Source: DATKYK01 sp034430255 (GTDB lineage: Bacteria; Chloroflexota; Dehalococcoidia; E44-bin15). From it: DNA of 11,920 nt. Made by a program: the position numbers and the translations under genes. The notes beneath the pieces are model-generated. The model was given only the letters and a program-made list of their open reading frames with translations. It was not told the DNA's origin and made no database searches. The stretch covers positions 1-11,920 of the forward strand of contig DAOUEU010000141.1 in NCBI GenBank assembly GCA_034430255.1. Direction: 5' to 3'. Below are positions 1-6,632 of the stretch, one piece after another. Each line of letters opens with the position of its first letter. Position 1 is the stretch's first letter.

Positions 1-1
1 G

Positions 2-52
2 GAACCTGGAGCGCCTGTGGGCCCTGGTAGAATGCCCTACTCCGGCACCTAA
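2..52 (+). CDS. possible C-terminal end of an upstream gene (partial)
   Basis: The window opens in a frame that reads EPGAPVGPGRMPYSGT and stops at TAA 50-52. The Pro/Gly-rich tail looks like a protein C-terminus, but it is only 16 residues and I do not recognise the family. The next frame is also open, from position 3 to about 110, so the frame choice is uncertain. Confidence 0.25.
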   Translation, partial: EPGAPVGPGRMPYSGT

Positions 53-70
53 GGCTAGATCTCAGAGGGA

Positions 71-140
71 TTCGGTAACCGGTATTTCTGACGCAACGAT
101 ATCCGTTCGGTAACAGTTTATCTTGACGCAACACGGCCCT
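71..140. repeat. two 35-bp tandem units with two conserved 9-mers
   Basis: The 9-mers TTCGGTAAC (71-79 and 106-114) and TGACGCAAC (89-97 and 124-132) each recur exactly 35 bp apart, giving two tandem units; 23 of 35 positions match by hand count. The bases between the 9-mers differ, so the blocks rather than the whole unit are conserved. The units lie 36 bp upstream of the MarR -35 box and could be a paired binding site for an activator or another regulator. With only two copies this is not a CRISPR array. Confidence 0.5.
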
Positions 141-175
141 TTAATGCCTGGAATCCCTATGGAAATCTCAGGGTA

Positions 176-204
176 TTGACATCTGGCTGGACGTATGATA
201 TATT
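176..204 (+). promoter_or_regulatory. sigma70-type promoter of the MarR gene
   Basis: TTGACA at 176-181 and TATATT at 199-204 are separated by 17 bp, close to the housekeeping consensus. Transcription should begin near 211. The boxes and spacing are preserved in the second repeat copy. The -10 box covers the ATG at 195, so that ATG cannot be used from this promoter. Confidence 0.75.
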
Positions 205-219
205 TCCGTTTTAGAAATA
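201..219. promoter_or_regulatory. putative MarR operator, site 1
   Basis: The 19-bp palindrome TATTTCCGTTTTAGAAATA has 6-bp arms TATTTC/GAAATA. It overlaps the -10 box and the predicted transcription start, the classical position for a repressor that blocks its own promoter. Two further sites (8868-8886 and 8981-8999) share the sequence and the same placement. Binding by the adjacent MarR protein is inferred. Confidence 0.65.
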
Positions 220-236
220 CTTTGTGGCTAAATGAA

Positions 237-734
237 ATGTTTGATGATGCCCAGCAAGAAACTTACGGCGACGAAATATCTGTCCTTGTGCGAGATTCTA
301 TAAAGGTTTGGCAGACGGTTGAGGCCTCAGTGCCTGAATCTATGATTCACTTGAGCGATCGTCTGGAAGGCATGCAGATCAGCGTCAAACCCGTTAAGAG
401 CATCGCTAAGAACAGCCTCTTTTACCGTATAGGTACTATCCTCTCTCACGATGGCAATCTGACTATGGGGGAGTTGAGCTGTGCCCTTGTGGTGCCATTC
501 AGTACTGCAACACGGATAGTAGACGGGCTGGTGGGAAATGGATACGTTGAGAGGCTATCTGATCCCGATGATAAGAGGGTGGTTCGGATAACTTTAACGG
601 AGAGCGGGCGGCGGCTCTATGAGGCTATTGATGACTATGTAGCGAAGCACATCACGAGAATTCTATCCACTTTGACGGCAAAGGAACGGAATACTTTTTT
701 AACGCTTTTTCATAAAGTGGCAGACTCATTTTAG
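237..734 (+). CDS. MarR-family transcriptional regulator
   Basis: The 165-residue protein has the MarR winged-helix layout: a helical dimerisation N-terminus, a helix-turn-helix around residues 77-103 (recognition helix near PFSTATRIVDGLV), and the beta-wing signature ERLSDPDDKRVVRITLT at 105-121, followed by C-terminal helices. MarR proteins bind palindromic DNA as dimers and usually release it when a small aromatic or CoA-type ligand binds. I chose ATG 237 because the upstream in-frame ATG at 195 lies in the -10 box; no clear ribosome site precedes 237, and an in-frame TTG at 222 is an alternative. Its promoter carries a palindrome that recurs at two other promoters in the window, so it probably represses itself and those units. 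The CoA-metabolism genes downstream suggest an acyl-CoA ligand; that is a guess. Confidence 0.9.
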   Translation: MFDDAQQETYGDEISVLVRDSIKVWQTVEASVPESMIHLSDRLEGMQISVKPVKSIAKNSLFYRIGTILSHDGNLTMGELSCALVVPFSTATRIVDGLVGNGYVERLSDPDDKRVVRITLTESGRRLYEAIDDYVAKHITRILSTLTAKERNTFLTLFHKVADSF

Positions 735-768
735 GACAATGCACGGTAAATTTTGTGCTCAGTGTCCT
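733..768 (+). promoter_or_regulatory. stem-loop between MarR and CaiB genes
   Basis: AGGACA (733-738) pairs with TGTCCT (763-768), and GCAC (741-744) with GTGC (755-758), around a 10-nt loop. It overlaps the MarR stop codon. No T-run follows, so it is not a standard intrinsic terminator; it may act as an attenuator or protect the 3' end of the MarR message. Most of the remaining gap to the next gene shows nothing distinctive. Confidence 0.4.
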
Positions 769-841
769 CGTGTGCTTGAGTGTAGAAAGCAGCCGATTTT
801 AGTAGCCGGGGGCATCCCTTTGTTGTTAAAGGAAGTGAGAA

Positions 842-2056
842 TTGGCATCGGCGCTCAGCGGCATTAAGGTAATAGACCTTTGCGGCATGGGACCGGCTTC
901 CCTGGCTGCCACAATGCTGGGAGATATGGGCGCTGAGGTGCTCAAGATCGACGCGCCTCCTGGGTCTGGGGGCCGGGGTGCCGGGCAAGGCATCTTCCCC
1001 TTGGATATAGAACAGGGGAAGGCCAGCCCGATGCAACTGGCTTTAATGACGTCCAACCGCAACAAGAAAACCTTGGCACTCAACTTGAAAACCGAGGCCG
1101 GGCGGAACATTTTCCACAGGCTGGCCGAGAACACTGAAGTCATTATGGAGGGTTTCCGACCCGGAGTGATGGAGCGCCTGGGCGTGGGCTACAAGACCAT
1201 TGCCAAGATAAATCCCAGGATTATCTTCTGCTCCGTCTCAGGTTATGGTCAAGATGGTCCGTACCGCAGCTTCCCCGGCCACGATGCCAACTACATCGGT
1301 ATGGCCGGTGTTCTGGGGCTTATCGGTCATAGTTGCGATGCCCCCCCGGTTCTGCCGCTTAACATAGTCGCTGACCTGGCAGTGGCAGTTTCCAATACGG
1401 CCATTGGCATTCTGCTTGCCATTTGCGCCAGGGAAAGAACAGGCCGAGGTCAATTAGTGGACATATCTATGACCGACGGCGTTATCACCCTTCTTACCGG
1501 GATAATGGGTGCTGGTGAGTACCTGCATGGTGGGGCGGTCCCGCGGCGAGGGGGAACAATGCTCAGCGGCAACGAGCCCTTTTACACTGCCTACCAAACG
1601 AAGGATGATAAGTACCTCACCGTCTGCCCAATTGAGCCTCATTTCTGGGTAAATCTGTGCCAGGCCTTAGGACGTGAGGACTTTATTCCCCATCAGTTTG
1701 CCCCAAGTCCCAAGAAGGACGAGTTACTCAACGAACTGAAGCATATCTTCCTGACAAAGACCAGGGATGAGTGGTTCGAGCTTCTCACCAAGGCCGATGT
1801 ACCAGTAGGCAAGGTGCTCGACCTGGATGAGGTCTTTTCCGATTCCCAAGTGCTCCACCGTCAGATGGTTACCGAGATAGACCATCCCGAACTTGGCAAG
1901 GTGAAGCAGATAGGGTTCGGCATCAAACTCTCAGACACGCCAGGTCAGGTCAGAACCATGGCCACCCGCCCAGGCCAGTTTACCGAGGAGGTGCTCTCAG
2001 CACTGGACTATTCCCAGGATGAGATCGAGAAATTTCGAGTGGAGAACGTGATCTAA
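842..2056 (+). CDS. CaiB/BaiF family protein, alpha-methylacyl-CoA racemase type
   Basis: This 404-residue protein starts at TTG 842, supported by AAAGGAAG at 828-835 and by the family N-terminus LSGIKVIDL...LGDMGAEV. CaiB/BaiF proteins are either CoA-transferases or racemases of 2-methylacyl-CoA. Three residues match the racemase catalytic set (His126, Asp156, Glu241 in the mycobacterial enzyme): His147 in PGHDANY, Asp178 in PLNIVADL, and Glu265 in CPIEPHFW. The length fits a single-domain racemase or transferase. Racemases convert (2R)- to (2S)-methylacyl-CoA so that branched acids can enter beta-oxidation. It lies 107 bp downstream of the MarR gene with no promoter that I can see, so read-through from the MarR promoter is likely. 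A CoA-transferase role using the shared Asp148 cannot be excluded. Confidence 0.85.
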   Translation: MASALSGIKVIDLCGMGPASLAATMLGDMGAEVLKIDAPPGSGGRGAGQGIFPLDIEQGKASPMQLALMTSNRNKKTLALNLKTEAGRNIFHRLAENTEVIMEGFRPGVMERLGVGYKTIAKINPRIIFCSVSGYGQDGPYRSFPGHDANYIGMAGVLGLIGHSCDAPPVLPLNIVADLAVAVSNTAIGILLAICARERTGRGQLVDISMTDGVITLLTGIMGAGEYLHGGAVPRRGGTMLSGNEPFYTAYQTKDDKYLTVCPIEPHFWVNLCQALGREDFIPHQFAPSPKKDELLNELKHIFLTKTRDEWFELLTKADVPVGKVLDLDEVFSDSQVLHRQMVTEIDHPELGKVKQIGFGIKLSDTPGQVRTMATRPGQFTEEVLSALDYSQDEIEKFRVENVI

Positions 2057-2081
2057 AAGTAGTAGAGGCAATAAGGAGCAG

Positions 2082-2117
2082 ATGGCAGATCAAGCTTTAG
2101 AAAAGGAGGTATTCTAA
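2082..2117 (+). CDS. 11-codon leader mini-ORF coupled to the DUF35 gene
   Basis: ATG 2082 is preceded by AAGGAG (2073-2078) and encodes MADQALEKEVF. Its TAA (2115-2117) overlaps the ATG of the next gene (TAATG), and the next gene's ribosome site AAAAGGAGGT (2101-2110) lies inside it. This could be a translational-coupling leader, or chance. The peptide resembles nothing I know. Confidence 0.3.
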   Translation: MADQALEKEVF

Positions 2118-2524
2118 TGTCACAAGCACCAGCACCAGCATCGCCAGTATATTGGCGGTTAAATACCGGCGTATATAGGCTAATCGGGATAAAGTGTAAC
2201 GATTGTGGCCATATTACCTACCCGGTAAAGAAGATCTGTCCCGAATGCGGCAGTTTAAATGTTGAGGAATACAAGCTAAGCAGGAGTGGGACAGTGCATA
2301 CCTATTGCGTACAATGGGCACCACCCCCAGGGTTTGAGGCACCGATTGTACCGATCATCGTGGACATGGATGGGGGAGGCAGATATCAGGGCATACTTAC
2401 CGAAGTTACCAGTCCTGAAGCTGTGAAGATAGGTGACAAGGTGGAAATGGTGTTCAGGAAGGTAATGACTGATAGAGGGCTGAACGTTTACGGCTACAAG
2501 TTCAGATTGGTAGAGGAGGAATAA
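2117..2524 (+). CDS. Zn-ribbon OB-fold protein (DUF35 family), thiolase partner
   Basis: The 135-residue protein has a rubredoxin-like zinc ribbon, Cys27-x2-Cys30 and Cys41-x2-Cys44 (CNDCGH...CPECG), followed by an OB-fold with the typical GTVHTYC, PPPGFEAP and GGGRYQGILTEV stretches. DUF35 proteins bind CoA thioesters and hold thiolases together with partner enzymes: in archaea they bridge acetoacetyl-CoA thiolase and HMG-CoA synthase, and BbsA pairs with thiolase BbsB in anaerobic toluene degradation. Here the order DUF35, thiolase, HMGCS-like reproduces the archaeal set. The start is fixed by AAAAGGAGGT six bases upstream. Only 4 bp separate it from the thiolase gene, so the two are almost certainly co-translated into one complex. 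Confidence 0.92.
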   Translation: MSQAPAPASPVYWRLNTGVYRLIGIKCNDCGHITYPVKKICPECGSLNVEEYKLSRSGTVHTYCVQWAPPPGFEAPIVPIIVDMDGGGRYQGILTEVTSPEAVKIGDKVEMVFRKVMTDRGLNVYGYKFRLVEEE

Positions 2525-2528
2525 ATAG

Positions 2529-3719
2529 ATGAGAGGTAAAGTTGCTGTTATAGGGGCAGGTCAGATCCGTTTTGGCGAGCTGTTCGAGATGAGCTTGGCG
2601 GATATGGTCGAAGAGGCCTATTTGAACTGCCTTAACAGCGTGGACAAAGGGATCGACCCCAAGGAGATCAAAGCGGCCTGGTTTGGACAGTGGAGCGGAG
2701 GCTTTATTGGGCAGGGTGCCATGTGTGGGGCATCGCTGGCAAGTTTCATCGGGAACCTCGAAATCCCGGTGACCAGGCTTGAAAACGGTTGCCCTACAGG
2801 AGGCGATGCCTTCAGGCACGCATGTCTCGGAGTTGCCTCGGGAGTCTATGATGTGGCTCTGGCAGTGGGTGCGGAGAAGATGAGGGATAAGCCCTCCGCT
2901 GAGTCTCTGGGCGGCGCTGGCGGGGGCGGAGGGGCAGAAATGGGTCTCCACCCCTCTTGGATGATGGGAATGGGGGGTCCGGGAATTCAGGCATTACATG
3001 CCACAAGGCAGATGCATGAGTTGGGATATACTATGGAGAACTTCGCCAGGGTTGCGGTTAAAAATCACCATAACGGAACCTTTTGCCCCTACGCCCACTA
3101 TCAATTCGAAGTAACTATAGAGCGTGTGCTTGGAAGCTACATCGTTTGCTGGCCGCTGCACTTGCTTGACTGCTGCCCTCAGACCGACGGTGCTGCTGCA
3201 CTCATAGTGTGCCGCGCCGAGCTAGCTAAGAAATATACCGATAAGCCGGTTTATGTCATGGGGAGCAATATCGGTATAGACCACAAGAACCTGTGGGATA
3301 GGAGCAGCTTTGTGGAACAGCTCTCGACAGTTAGGGCCGCTAGAGGGGCCCATGCGATGGCGGGGATTAAGCCGTCAGATGTAGACTTTGCAGAGCTCCA
3401 CGATTGTTTTACCAACACCGAGCTGATGAATATCGAGGATGTTGGATTCGCCCGCAAGGGCGAGGCTGCCGGAATGCTCATGAATGGTGAATTCGATCTG
3501 GATGGCAGGCTTCCGATAAATCCCAGCGGCGGCTTGAAGGCCCATGGCCACCCGATAGGCGCCACTGGCGTGGGGCAGCTCTGTGAGGTCTTCTGGCAAC
3601 TGCGAGAGCAAGCGGACAAACGCCAGGTAAAACTTACAAACGGCATAGGCACCCAGCATAATGTGGGCGGTGATGCGTTTGGTGTTGCCGCATATAACAT
3701 TCTATCTCGCTCCATCTAA
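2529..3719 (+). CDS. SCP2-type thiolase (thiolase domain protein)
   Basis: This 396-residue thiolase-fold protein probably cleaves or condenses 3-oxoacyl-CoA with free CoA. The nucleophile is Cys88 in ENGCPTGGDA. The HDCF motif (291-294) is the hallmark of the SCP2-thiolase branch and replaces the NEAF motif of classical thiolases. GHPIGATG (340-347) supplies the catalytic His341, and the C-terminal QHNVGGD also follows the SCP2 type, where the classical CxG cysteine is absent. The active site therefore looks intact, unlike the next gene's. The ribosome site GAGGAGGA (2513-2520) lies inside the end of the DUF35 gene, giving tight coupling. SCP2-type thiolases handle branched chains in animals, which fits the upstream racemase; the direction and substrate here are unknown. 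Confidence 0.9.
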   Translation: MRGKVAVIGAGQIRFGELFEMSLADMVEEAYLNCLNSVDKGIDPKEIKAAWFGQWSGGFIGQGAMCGASLASFIGNLEIPVTRLENGCPTGGDAFRHACLGVASGVYDVALAVGAEKMRDKPSAESLGGAGGGGGAEMGLHPSWMMGMGGPGIQALHATRQMHELGYTMENFARVAVKNHHNGTFCPYAHYQFEVTIERVLGSYIVCWPLHLLDCCPQTDGAAALIVCRAELAKKYTDKPVYVMGSNIGIDHKNLWDRSSFVEQLSTVRAARGAHAMAGIKPSDVDFAELHDCFTNTELMNIEDVGFARKGEAAGMLMNGEFDLDGRLPINPSGGLKAHGHPIGATGVGQLCEVFWQLREQADKRQVKLTNGIGTQHNVGGDAFGVAAYNILSRSI

Positions 3720-3733
3720 GAAAGGAGGCAGAC

Positions 3734-4759
3734 ATGGCTGGTATAAGTGGATACGGAGTTTATATTCCTCGCTATAGGATTGAGCAGAAAGAAACGCAGA
3801 TTCCCTGGAGTAACTGGGCAGGGGGGGAGAAAGCAGTTTGTGGGGCGGATGAGGATGTTGTTACCATGGCTGTTGAAGCTACCGAGAATGCAATAAAGCA
3901 TGCTGGCATTGACCCGGCACAAATAGATGCCATATACCTCGGCACAGCCTCTTCACCGTACATTGAGGGCCATCTATTATCACCTATCTTTGCCGAAATA
4001 TGGGCATTGCCTCCCGAAGTAAGAGTGCAAGATTACTCTGGCTCCCTCAATGCGCTTGCTACGGCGCTTCTGGGATGTCTGGATGCCATTGAAGCCAAGA
4101 GCATTAAGTGCGGGCTTGTCATTGGCACCGAGAATAGATTGACTGCGCCGGGCACAGAGTCGGACGCCAGTTTGGGCGCCGGAGCAGTGACCATGGTAAT
4201 TGGCACCGAAGATACAATAGCCGATTTTGAAGCTGTACATACTTACTCAACCCTGTTCATCGATAGGTGGGAAGCAGCCCAAGATGGTTGGGTTTCTAAC
4301 TACTTCGACTACAGGTTCGACCGCGAATACGGGTATAAGAAACATATCACCGAGGCAAGCAAAGGCCTTATACAGAAGGTGGGTAATAAGGGACAAGATT
4401 TCACCCACGTGGTGTTTCAGCAACCGGATGACAGGAGTCCCAATCTAGCTACAAAAGAGCTGGGAATACAGGCTGAGCAGTTGGCTCCATCGATTGCATC
4501 AACGCTGGGAGACCTGGGATCATGCTCAGCTTTTGTTAGCCTCGCTGGGGTTTTGGATAAGGCAAAACCTGGGGAGAAGATATTGCTTACCACTTATGGC
4601 TCGGGCGGCAGCAACGCCATGAGCATAACCGTGAATAAAGCGATTGACAAAAAGAGGAAGCGAATCGTTCCTCTAGAGAAATATGCAGCGAAAAAGGAAT
4701 ATATCACCTACGTGACCTATCTAAAACTCAGGGAAATGATTAAGCGTGCGCCTTATTAA
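3734..4759 (+). CDS. HMG-CoA synthase-like protein lacking the catalytic triad
   Basis: The 341-residue protein has the archaeal HMG-CoA-synthase layout: ISGYGVYIPRYRI at 4-16, DEDVVTMAVEA near 39-49, and the C-terminal LDKAKPGEKILL and YGSGG (288-292). Length is normal. All three catalytic residues are changed: Glu of the GSESHPY motif is Ala72 (GTASSPY); the Cys of the EFACKAGT motif falls in QDYSGSLNA, on Ser102 or Gly103, with no Cys between residues 37 and 114; and His of VFHQP is Gln229 (VFQQP). It should not make HMG-CoA. It may survive as a structural partner of the thiolase/DUF35 pair, or use another nucleophile such as Ser102. The ribosome site AAAGGAGG (3721-3728) is strong, and the gene follows the thiolase by 14 bp. 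Confidence 0.85.
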   Translation: MAGISGYGVYIPRYRIEQKETQIPWSNWAGGEKAVCGADEDVVTMAVEATENAIKHAGIDPAQIDAIYLGTASSPYIEGHLLSPIFAEIWALPPEVRVQDYSGSLNALATALLGCLDAIEAKSIKCGLVIGTENRLTAPGTESDASLGAGAVTMVIGTEDTIADFEAVHTYSTLFIDRWEAAQDGWVSNYFDYRFDREYGYKKHITEASKGLIQKVGNKGQDFTHVVFQQPDDRSPNLATKELGIQAEQLAPSIASTLGDLGSCSAFVSLAGVLDKAKPGEKILLTTYGSGGSNAMSITVNKAIDKKRKRIVPLEKYAAKKEYITYVTYLKLREMIKRAPY

Positions 4760-4762
4760 CGT

Positions 4763-4906
4763 GGCCCTAAGCTCTCTCGCCTGGTCGCGGGAGATGCAGA
4801 GGCTTTTGCCATCTAAAAGCGGCATGGCCCACTCGAGCTCGGGGTGGATATATTCAATACCACACTTCTGCTTGAGTTCGAGGTCCTGATAAATAAATGG
4901 GGGCAT
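4763..4906 (-). pseudogene. probable remnant of a third CrtI-like FAD oxidoreductase
   Basis: Read on the minus strand, this stretch gives YQDLELKQKCGIEYIHP and then ELEWAMPLLDGKSLCISRD. It resembles the region after the FAD-binding N-terminus of phytoene-desaturase-like proteins, where a 'G(L/I)E-hydrophobic-HP ... A-P-L-x-DG' pattern is common. Both ends are missing: no dinucleotide-binding motif lies upstream, and the similarity fades into the 3' end of the HMGCS-like gene. It sits directly downstream of a CoA-transferase remnant and two intact CrtI-like genes on the same strand, so it may be the degraded tail of that operon. Family assignment is from pattern only. Confidence 0.4.
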
Positions 4907-4923
4907 AGCCCACCATTGAGTTT

Positions 4924-5117
4924 TCACACGTCCAGGCTGAAACCGGTGGTATTGAATGCTGCGGTGATATCCTTCACACCCTTCCGTGCCACGGCTTCCA
5001 GCAGGATGCTAGGGCAGATGGCTACCGTGCCGAAGCCACCGATCATTACATCGCAGCCCCGTCCTGTATATTAGCCACCGCTTTATGGAAGCCGGAGACT
5101 ACCTTGTTTATCAGCAT
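4924..5117 (-). pseudogene. CoA-transferase subunit A remnant, frameshifted and truncated
   Basis: From ATG 5117 the minus strand reads MLINKVVSGFHKAVANIQDG, the usual start of family I CoA-transferase subunit A. It then shifts frame near 5054-5058 and continues as CDVMIGGFGTV, PSILLEAVARKGVKDIT and AAFNTTGF before a stop at 4924-4926. The GGFG loop and the GVKD(I/L)T strand are typical of the alpha subunit that moves CoA between acids. Only about 63 of the usual 220 or more residues remain, so it is dead. It lies 22 bp after the intact FAD oxidoreductase gene and was probably once part of that operon. No subunit B is visible. Confidence 0.65.
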
Positions 5118-5139
5118 AGGTTATCTCTCGATCATATTT

Positions 5140-6606
5140 TTAGGTGGCTGCCTGACCCTTTCGGTGATGTCGGAACACCATGCGGGCTACATTGATACCT
5201 GACATTGCTGCCTGGTGCGTGCCCATACCAGCAGCACCAGCGTCGCAACCCACATAAAAGAGCCCATGGATGGGCGCCTGGGGTGAGGGTTTGTACTTGC
5301 CGCACTGGCCTACTATCTGAGCCAGGCCAACGCACTCACCACCCTGGCCCCCTGGCAGCACCTTGTCTCGGGTGGCGGCTGATACCTCAGCCGGCCCCTC
5401 GAATTCCTTGGTCTCAAGGGCATCCAGCACCCCGGGGTGAATCTTTCTCAGCATCTCATCCATCTTGCCATACAGCATCTGTATCTGTTGTTCTTCGGGG
5501 TCTGGTGGGCAGATGGTGCCGGCGATGAAACACTGCTTGCCCGCAGGAGCCAGGGTAGGATCGTAGTTGCAAGGAACAATGCCGAACAGGACTACCTCAT
5601 CGGGGACATGCCCTGCCCTTACCTTTAGGAAACGCTCCATGTTCCACCAGCTGTCATCGGACCACATCATGTAGGCTTTATGCTTCAGCACCGGTTTATT
5701 AAAGAAGTATTTCACCGCAGTGAATGCCCAGCCAGGAACCAGGCCCTTGACATAGTTCACATAGCTTTTGTCGAACTGATTCTCGCCCACCAGCTTGAGC
5801 ACGGTTGGCTGGAGCCCAGCGTCGCTTATGACAATGGGGGCCTCAAACTCCCCTTTCTTGGTGCTCGCCCCGGTAACCCGGCCATCCTTGACTTCTATCT
5901 TCTCCACTCGAGTCTCTATCCTCACCTCGCCGCCGTTGGCCTTGAATGCATCTGTCAGCTCGACGAGCACACGTGCAAAGCCGTCCATATAATACCCACC
6001 ACCCCCGCTCAGCACTATCTGCTGCAGAATAGTTACCTGCTCTGAGGCTGAAACCAGGTCAACGGGTTCCGCTAGCGAACAATTAGAGTGCATCGCAAAG
6101 TAGCTATAAACAGCATTTGGTACATCAGGCTGCTGCTCGATGTATTCCTGGAAGGTCATGTCATCCAGAGCAGCTATCTGCTCTGGCGGCATCAGCGCAA
6201 TCCCCCCCAGTACATTTAGAGCGCTCCCTCGTTCCTTTTCATTAAGCTCCCACATATCGAAGAGAGCTGTGGGGTCCTGCCCTGTCTGTTTAATAATCGC
6301 TGTCGTGTACTCACTCGAGGAGGAGCTTCGATACGATAGGCATATCTCGTCCAAAGGGGCTACCCTAATATCTCCCATGCCCAGCAGGTTATAGGCCTGC
6401 TCAAAGCCCGACCCATACATTGGACACTGGAGTTTTGGCGCCAGTTCGTACTTGAAGCCATCTCGTTCAACGTTAACTGCCTTGCCACCGGTGGTCTTGT
6501 TCTGGTCCAGCAGCAGCGTTTTAAGCCCCCACTTTTGTAGCAAGGCAGCACAGGTAATACCTCCAGGACCAGCACCCACCACGATCACGTCATATTTACT
6601 TGCCAT
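5140..6606 (-). CDS. CrtI/phytoene-desaturase-like FAD-dependent oxidoreductase
   Basis: This 488-residue flavoprotein has the Rossmann FAD motif VVGAGPGG (9-16) with an acidic residue Asp34 for the ribose and GG at 40-41. Its middle holds the typical YYMDGFARVLVELTDAF segment, followed by GGEVRIETRVEKIEVKDGRVTG. The C-terminal FAD-contact strand is LFYVGCDAGAAGMGTH near 449-464. There is no signal peptide. CrtI-like enzymes desaturate, saturate or isomerise hydrophobic polyenes and related compounds; the sequence does not reveal the substrate. ATG 6606 is preceded by GGGAGG on the minus strand. The gene follows the other flavoprotein gene after 26 bp, so they share a transcript. With no carotenoid-synthesis genes nearby, I read it as a CoA-ester or lipid oxidoreductase rather than a pigment enzyme. 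Confidence 0.85.
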   Translation of the reverse strand: MASKYDVIVVGAGPGGITCAALLQKWGLKTLLLDQNKTTGGKAVNVERDGFKYELAPKLQCPMYGSGFEQAYNLLGMGDIRVAPLDEICLSYRSSSSSEYTTAIIKQTGQDPTALFDMWELNEKERGSALNVLGGIALMPPEQIAALDDMTFQEYIEQQPDVPNAVYSYFAMHSNCSLAEPVDLVSASEQVTILQQIVLSGGGGYYMDGFARVLVELTDAFKANGGEVRIETRVEKIEVKDGRVTGASTKKGEFEAPIVISDAGLQPTVLKLVGENQFDKSYVNYVKGLVPGWAFTAVKYFFNKPVLKHKAYMMWSDDSWWNMERFLKVRAGHVPDEVVLFGIVPCNYDPTLAPAGKQCFIAGTICPPDPEEQQIQMLYGKMDEMLRKIHPGVLDALETKEFEGPAEVSAATRDKVLPGGQGGECVGLAQIVGQCGKYKPSPQAPIHGLFYVGCDAGAAGMGTHQAAMSGINVARMVFRHHRKGQAAT

Positions 6607-6632
6607 GATGAACCTCCCTGTAGTCTATTGTG

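Larger units (their letters stand above)
136..224 (+). repeat. promoter/operator repeat, copy 1 (MarR locus)
   Basis: This stretch recurs at 8915-9004. From 151 to 224 it matches 65 of 74 positions by hand count, with a one-base indel just upstream. It carries the complete promoter and palindromic operator of the MarR gene and stops matching right after them. Most of the differences lie outside the promoter boxes and the palindrome arms. Confidence 0.85.

Noticed and set aside
71..132. CRISPR-like array
   Set aside because: There are only two units, the conserved blocks are 9 bp, the rest of the unit is diverged, and no cas gene is present.
3734..4759. A mevalonate-pathway HMG-CoA synthase
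   Set aside because: The fold matches, but Glu, Cys and His of the active site are all replaced, so the standard reaction is not supported.
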